64,000 nucleotides of DNA from NCBI RefSeq assembly GCF_964656455.1, contig NC_135724.1, positions 14,035,414 through 14,099,413 of the forward strand, in the 5' to 3' direction. The notes below the pieces were generated by a model. That model was given only the letters and a program-made list of their open reading frames with translations, made no database searches and was not told the DNA's origin. Source of the DNA: Halichoerus grypus (Eukaryota > Chordata > Mammalia > Carnivora > Phocidae). Positions within the stretch are counted from its first letter, which is position 1. Every line of letters starts with the position of its first letter. Both the position numbers and the translations under genes were made by a program. Positions 59,032 through 64,000 of the stretch are shown in pieces.

Positions 59032-59694
59032 AAAAGTAATTATATTTAAACCTGAGATTGTATATAAACATTTTAATATGTTATCAACTTAAATTAATTA
59101 TGGATCTTAGAGATCTATCAAGGGCAAAACTTACATTTATAGTTTTTGATCTCAATTTTTCTCCAATGCTGGGGCTCATTTCACTGACCCATATGTTGAA
59201 AATATTTGAGAGCTAGAAGGAATCTTAGAGATAGTCCAATCCCCTCATTTTTACAGATAAGAATACATAGCTATGTATTCATTCAGTATTTACTAACCCT
59301 CAGTGGGGAATATAAAATTCAGGAGGATTTGGTCCTTGCCTTAAATAAGCTTATAAACCACTGAAATTAAGTCATGTACACAGATAACAATGATACAATC
59401 AGATCATTGTATGTTAAAAGGTTTAAATAAATTGTGAGTAAGCCAGGAGTAGAAATCCAGTCTGTCAGCTTGCAGTCTGCTGTCTTTTCCTCTTTGTCAG
59501 AAGATTCCACAATGAACTAGACCTTCCAAGTCAAAAGACTGAAAATTAGTAAGAGACTTAAATGCTGAAATTTTATAACAAACTATTTACTTAACTTAAA
59601 ATTTCTATAGCACTGGATGATTTTACCATATGAACAGCTGTTAGGTGAAGAGAAGAATTATTAATAATTATCAATAATTATTATTATATTTTTA

Positions 59695-60125
59695 ACATGT
59701 TTGGAGCACTTATTCTGTGCCAGACACTTTCCATGGATAACCTTATTTAACCTCATTACAACCCCCTGCAAGAGGAGTCATTGGCACCTGCTTTTTTTGA
59801 AAGATTTATTTATTTGAGATAGAGAGAGAGAGTGCGCACCTGTGTGGGCACACGGGGCACGCGGGTGGTGTGAGTGGTTGGGAATCCTCAAGCAGACTCC
59901 CTGCTGAGCACAGAGCCCAATTCAGGGCTTGATCCCAAGAACCTAAGATCATGACTGGAGCAGAAATCAAGAGTCCTACGCTCAACTGACTGAGCCACCC
60001 AGGCGCCCTGCCATCTGCTTTTTACAGGAGAAGAAACAGAGTATGCAGAGTGCTGTAATTAGAAAGTGGCAGAGTAGAAATGTAAAGTTGAGCTCTCTGA
60101 TTTCGAGGCCTGAGCTCTAAACCCT
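59695..60125 (-). repeat. MIR split by a SINE
   Basis: Reverse MIR: 'agcacttattctgtgccaga', 'ttaacctcattacaaccccc', then after the SINE 'ttttacaggagaagaaacag', 'aattagaaagtggcagagta' and 'gcctgagctctaaacc'. Confidence 0.82.
59799..60008 (-). repeat. CAN-type SINE, older, within the MIR
   Basis: Reverse copy with a GT/GC-rich expanded middle (gcgcacctgtgtgggcacac). Imperfect duplication gcacctgctttt against gccatctgctttt. Confidence 0.88.
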
Positions 60126-60805
60126 TAGTTTCCTTAATAATACCTAAGAGCATGTAGGTTCAGATCTCCTAGTTCCAGGTAAGTTGGGCTTAACACTGTG
60201 AATGGCTTCAGAAAGATCAAACTTAACTCAGCTTTGCTCAGGCAGAGTTGAGGGAATAGGCTATAGAGGAAAAGGCTAATTTTCACAAGGAATATTCTAA
60301 ACTCACATATTTACAGGAAACTACTACCTACTACAGATCATTTCTTTAACACAGCTTCAACATTTATTCAAAGCTTTTTCCCAGGCACAATGTTAGGCAC
60401 TGTGTATTAGGAAAAAAAAAAAAAAAGTGTTCATTAGAAAGACATGTAAATTCACAAGTCTCTATATAATTTCCATAAGTGGAACAGATTGAAAAAACGC
60501 CACAAGTTAGAGGATTCAGAGCTCACTATGGGCTGGAGAATCTTCAGGGAGAGGAAGGAACATAAACTGGACCTTCCTTTAAGGATACACAAGATCTGGA
60601 AAAAAGAGAAGGACAACAGGGAATAAATAAGCATTCTCAGAGAAGGAAAAGGGTGCTGAGTCACAAAAATATAAAACATGTCCAAGCGACACTGAGTAAA
60701 CAATGTAAGTATAATAAAAGTCTTATATATGGACAACATGGTTGAAAAGGCAGGAAGAAGCAACATTTTAGGAAGAACTTTATTATAAATATCCATGATA
60801 AAATA

Positions 60806-61016
60806 ATTATTTATTTATTTATTTATTTAAGATTTTATTTATTTTTCGACAGAGAGAGAGAGAGACGGCGAGAGAGGGAACACAAGCAGGGGGAGTGGGA
60901 GAGAGAGAAGCAGGTTTCCCGCTGAGCAGGGAGCCCGATGTGGGACTCGATCCCAGGACCCTGGGATCATGACCTGAGCTGAAGGCAGACGCTTAACGAC
61001 TGAGCCACCCAGGCGC
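60806..61016 (-). repeat. CAN-type SINE, first of a same-site pair
   Basis: Reverse copy with an expanded (attt)n tail at 60807-60830. Target ccatgataaaata occurs at 60793-60805, 61017-61029 and 61230-61242. Confidence 0.93.
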
Positions 61017-61029
61017 CCATGATAAAATA

Positions 61030-61229
61030 TATTTTTTTTAAAGATTTTATTTATTTATTTGACAGAAAGAGACACAGCGAGAGAGGGAACACAAGCAGGG
61101 GGAGTGGGAGAGGGAGAAGCAGGCTTCCCACAGAGCAGGGAGCCCGATGTGGGGCTCCATCCCAGGAACCTGGGATCACGACCTGAGCCGAAGGCAGACG
61201 ATTAACGACTGAGCCACCCAGGCACCCCT
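61030..61229 (-). repeat. CAN-type SINE, second of a same-site pair
   Basis: Reverse copy directly after the first, in the same orientation, sharing the middle copy of the 13-bp target. The second insertion therefore hit the target duplication made by the first. Confidence 0.93.
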
Positions 61230-62199
61230 CCATGATAAAATATTTTATGGTCACTTTTATCATACCACACAAAAAATGAGAAAAAATTAAAATTTCTAAA
61301 CAGGTTTATAAATTCTTTTTTTCTGTATGTAATATATGATTTTGCTAATAAGAGTTGGAAAAAGTTGCTTTAGGGCAGGCGGAAGCAATTTTAAAAAGGT
61401 TTTAGCTGGAATGACAAGAATAAATAGCTTTTAAAATGAAGTAAGAACAAGGATGGAAGAAGAGATTAAAAGCACATGAACCTGTTATAAGATTAAAACT
61501 GATGGTCCAGATGTGAACTAAAGGCCTTAACTAAGGCAGCACACAAGCACAGAACTGATAGAGGGTCAGAAATAAGAGAAAATATGATGACACTACTTTG
61601 AGTGAGCAATCTCATCTACCTACAACAGGACCAACTGGTTGCAAAAACAAATGAACATCATTTCTGATTGCTGGGAATTTTTGAAATACTGGGTGGGAAA
61701 ATGTGGAAGAAAGCTACACCCATGATTGCAACTGTGTTCTCTTCCTCCTTGAGGTTTTAGTTAGTCACGCTCCATGACTATACCAGAAACTTAGAGGTAA
61801 CCATGCAGCAAAACTTCAAGACTGAAAAAGAAGTACGGACAAATTCAGCCTTGTAAGATTATTTCATTCAGAAGAACAATTAGTGACTATATTTGGCTCT
61901 AATTTGAGGCTCAGTTGATCCTAGTCTATGGCCCAGATATCCTACAACCACATGTAGGACATGCATCCTGATTTAGATTAAGTGCTATGTAACATGGACA
62001 TCTTGATGAAATTAAGTGATGCTTTAGGTGGATTATTCACCTCTCAGTGTGGTGCTGCAGTCTGTCACTTTGACTGTTTTTTAAATGGTTAGTTTTAGAC
62101 TACCTGACCTGCCTTCTGCATTAAGGAGAGTGACCGATCATACACTAAAATGACCTAAGAATTCTTGCTGAGCTATTTTAAAGTTAACATAAAACAGTA

Positions 62200-62290
62200 G
62201 TTGTGGTGTAATGGAAAGAATGCAGACTTTGAAGTTAGTGATCTGGGCTGGAACCTTAGTCCTGCCACTAAAGACATGATTTGTGGTAAA
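62200..62290 (+). repeat. MIR fragment
   Basis: 'ttgtggtgtaatggaaagaa', 'gactttgaagttagtgatct', 'agtcctgccactaa' is the 5' part of MIR. Confidence 0.7.
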
Positions 62291-62760
62291 ATATAAAAGG
62301 GCATACAAAGAAAGGTAAGCCCCTGTGCCTACCTCCCAATCAGCAATCCTCCTCTGTGGCACCAATCATTGTTTAGACTCTTCTGTATGTATCCTTTTAA
62401 ATTATGCTAGGCATATGCAAATTTCTCCCTTTTTGTACATAAATGGAAATATATACATACTGGCTGCATCCTAAATTATTCAATTTATAATATAACTTGG
62501 TGATCATTCCACATCAGCACATACCGACTATTCTGTTTTAATTAACCAATCCTTTGCTGTTGGATATTTAGGTTGTTTTCAATCCTTTTTCTTTAAAGAT
62601 TTCTCATTTATTTATTTAAAAGGGAGAGAGAAAACGCAAGTGAGCAGGGGGAGGGGCAGAGGGAGAGGGAGAGAAGCAGACTTCCTGCTGAGCAGAAAGC
62701 CCAACTTGGCGCTTGATCCCAGAACCCTGAGATCATAACCTGAGTCAAAATCAAGAGTGG

Positions 62761-62958
62761 AGGGTGACTGGGTGGCTTAGTCGTTAAGCGTCTGCCTTCG
62801 GCTCAGGCCATGATCCCAGGGTCCTGGGATCGAGCCTCACATCGGGCTCCCTGCTCAGCGGGAAGCCTGCTTCTCCCTCTCCCACTCCCCCTGCTTGTGT
62901 TCCCTCTCTAGCTGTGTCTCTCTCTGTCAAACAAATAAATAAAATCTAAAAAAAAAAA
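62761..62958 (+). repeat. CAN-type SINE A, nested
   Basis: Forward copy inserted in the reverse SINE, with target duplication aaaatcaagagtgg at 62747-62760 and 63180-63193. Confidence 0.93.
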
Positions 62959-62967
62959 AAAATCAAG

Positions 62968-63179
62968 GGGTGCCTGGGTGCCTCAGTCGTTAAGCGTCTG
63001 CCTTCGGCTTAGGTCATGATCCCAGGGTCCTGGGATCGAGCCCCACGTCGGACTCCCTGCTCAGCGGGAAGCCTGCTTCTCCCTCTCCCACTCCACCTGC
63101 TTGTATTCCCTCTCTTGCTGTCTCTCTCTCTGTCAAATGGATGAATAACTTAAAAAAAAAAAATTTAAAAAATAAAAAA
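62968..63179 (+). repeat. CAN-type SINE B, nested in A's target duplication
   Basis: Forward copy inserted within the 3' target duplication of copy A: aaaatcaag at 62959-62967 and again at 63180-63188. It ends in an A-rich tail of about 30 bp. Confidence 0.92.
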
Positions 63180-63952
63180 AAAATCAAGAGTGGAATGCTT
63201 AACCGACTGAGCTACCCAGGTGCCCTTAGGTTGTTTTCAATCTTTAATACCTTTACTTACAAATGATATTTTAAGAATCTTGGCTCAATTGTTTTAATGC
63301 AAACGAGCATGTATGTCTATAATAAATTACAGAAATGGAACAGGAGATTAAAGAAAATGTATTTTTAAAATGTGATTGATATCACCAAATTACTCTCAAG
63401 AGTGTGACACCATGCATGGGTACACATTTTACACCTTTGTGTCACACATCTATTTTTATCAAAACTATACTCGGAAGACAATATTGCTTATAAAAAATTT
63501 GTTAGGAAGAGTCCAGTGAGACCACAGATTCAAAAATTACCTACTGATACAGGCTATCTTTTTGATATGGACATCGTATTCAAAGGTTGAGGAGACAAAT
63601 ATCAGTATTCTTACTATTATGACTTATTAAAGGGCACAAAATGCAAATATTCATCATTAAGAACAATGATAAAATGGACTAGAGATTTTGGTGATACATT
63701 CATAACTCATCATTCCACCTTACATTCTTGGGTTAACTCTCCTTACTCTCACACATCTCCCTCTGACAGAAAAAAAAGTTTCGATTCTTACCATGATTGT
63801 AAATTTTAATAGTTCTTCAATAGTTCTTTAATAAAGAACTACTATTGACTAGAAAAATTAGAAACTTTAAGGCTGTTGCTAGGTCCTTTTCAAATTCTAC
63901 TTCCATACACAGAATATTTACAGGACACCCCATACAATGCAATAAGAAGCTA

Positions 63953-64000
63953 TTGCCTGGATGGCTCAGTAGGTTAAGTGTCAGACTCTTGATTTTGGCC
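63953..64000 (+). repeat. CAN-type SINE, cut by the window end
   Basis: Only the head 'gcctggatggctcagtaggt' to 'gactcttgattttggcc' is present; older subfamily judging by 'gactcttgattttgg'. Confidence 0.85.

Larger units (their letters stand above)
62585..63225 (-). repeat. Older CAN-type SINE, host of two later SINEs
   Basis: Reverse SINE in two pieces, 62585-62760 and 63194-63225, flanked by a perfect 17-bp target duplication ttaggttgttttcaatc at 62568-62584 and 63226-63242. Confidence 0.93.
62370..63470 (-). mobile_element. Old L1 fragment split by a SINE stack (tentative)
   Basis: Antisense text 'gttggatatttaggttgttt' before and 'aggttgttttcaatctttaa' after the stack, then 'atcaccaaattactctcaag', as in antisense old L1 ORF2 ends. 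Confidence 0.6.
1..64000 (-). other. RELCH: RELCH (KIAA1468) gene body, interior part
   Basis: Seventeen minus-strand exons join in frame into 699 codons without a stop. I recognise the protein as RELCH from stretches such as VSRIADSEKSVMLMLGRC, ELIPLILCTACLHPEP and NVTSTACVHEFSRFFWRL. In the 699-residue fragment: coiled coil near 28-55, LisH at about 80-108, acidic segment 112-179, second coiled coil 180-220, Ser/Asp/Lys-rich linker 220-300, then HEAT-type helical repeats from about 306 to the end. Known for the family: human RELCH is about 1216 residues, binds RAB11 on recycling endosomes and partners with OSBP in moving cholesterol from recycling endosomes to the trans-Golgi. Every intron is GT-AG. 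The first exon (N-terminus) should lie beyond 64000 and the C-terminal exons before 1, so the whole window is inferred to be inside the gene. No promoter or terminator is visible. Confidence 0.96.
47380..64000 (-). other. RELCH intron upstream of window exon 1
   Basis: More than 16.6 kb. It holds the nested L1/MLT1 cluster (48.2-52.2 kb) and about a dozen SINEs. Unassigned: 47380-47910, 52231-52535, 52775-54080 (old degenerate repeats suspected), 54441-55004, 57218-58820, 59049-59694, 60126-60792, 61243-62200 and 63470-63952. No CpG-rich promoter appears, so the first exon is further right. Confidence 0.85.

Noticed and set aside
60452..60796. 114-residue minus-strand frame
   Set aside because: Hydrophobic, low-complexity translation of AT-rich intron with no family resemblance; chance frame.
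47380..64000. Promoter or first exon of RELCH
   Set aside because: No CpG island and no sequence encoding the Gly/Ala-rich N-terminus expected of RELCH; it must lie beyond the window.
1..64000. CRISPR arrays, prokaryotic operons or a novel defence system
   Set aside because: The DNA is mammalian; the short direct repeats are target-site duplications, microsatellites or small tandem duplications.

Overview
The window is nuclear DNA from a carnivoran mammal. It carries more than 30 tRNA-derived carnivore (CAN-type) SINEs whose head, direct and reverse, reads like 'gcctgggtggctcagtcgtt' and whose tail reads like 'tctgtcaaataaataaa'. That tail style resembles arctoid carnivores (bears, pinnipeds) more than dog or cat; the species assignment is an inference from memory of the subfamilies. 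Older layers shared by many mammals are also present: L2, MIR, MLT1-type LTRs, old L1 and a hAT relic.

The only gene found is on the minus strand. Seventeen coding exons between positions 74 and 47379 splice, with GT-AG junctions and matching phases throughout, into one open frame of 699 codons. The protein is RELCH (formerly KIAA1468; RAB11-binding protein with LisH, coiled-coil and HEAT repeats). The window holds the middle of the gene: the N-terminal first exon should lie beyond position 64000 and the C-terminal exons before position 1. No promoter, CpG island, 5' UTR, stop codon or polyadenylation site of the gene is present.

Layout on the + strand, which runs 3' to 5' for the gene: HEAT-repeat exons at 74-1123 and 5374-8078; more HEAT exons at 12052, 15028, 19267, 31353 and 32694; a poorly conserved linker exon at 35597; coiled-coil and acidic exons at 36467-36867; a compact cluster at 39089-39542 carrying the LisH domain and a first coiled coil; and the most upstream exon at 47290. 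From 47380 to the end is one intron of more than 16.6 kb.

The introns are AT-rich and filled with retroelements, including a 4-kb nest of L1 and MLT1 copies at 48.2-52.2 kb, a long L1 ORF2 relic at 27.0-29.2 kb, and nested or stacked SINEs at 60.8-61.2 and 62.6-63.2 kb. Other points of note are a consensus-perfect CTCF core motif at 17744-17757, a 92-94-bp duplicated block at 9113 and 9771, and a roughly 10-kb stretch without SINEs (37995-47972). I found no undescribed gene system; the window reads as the interior of one known housekeeping-type gene.
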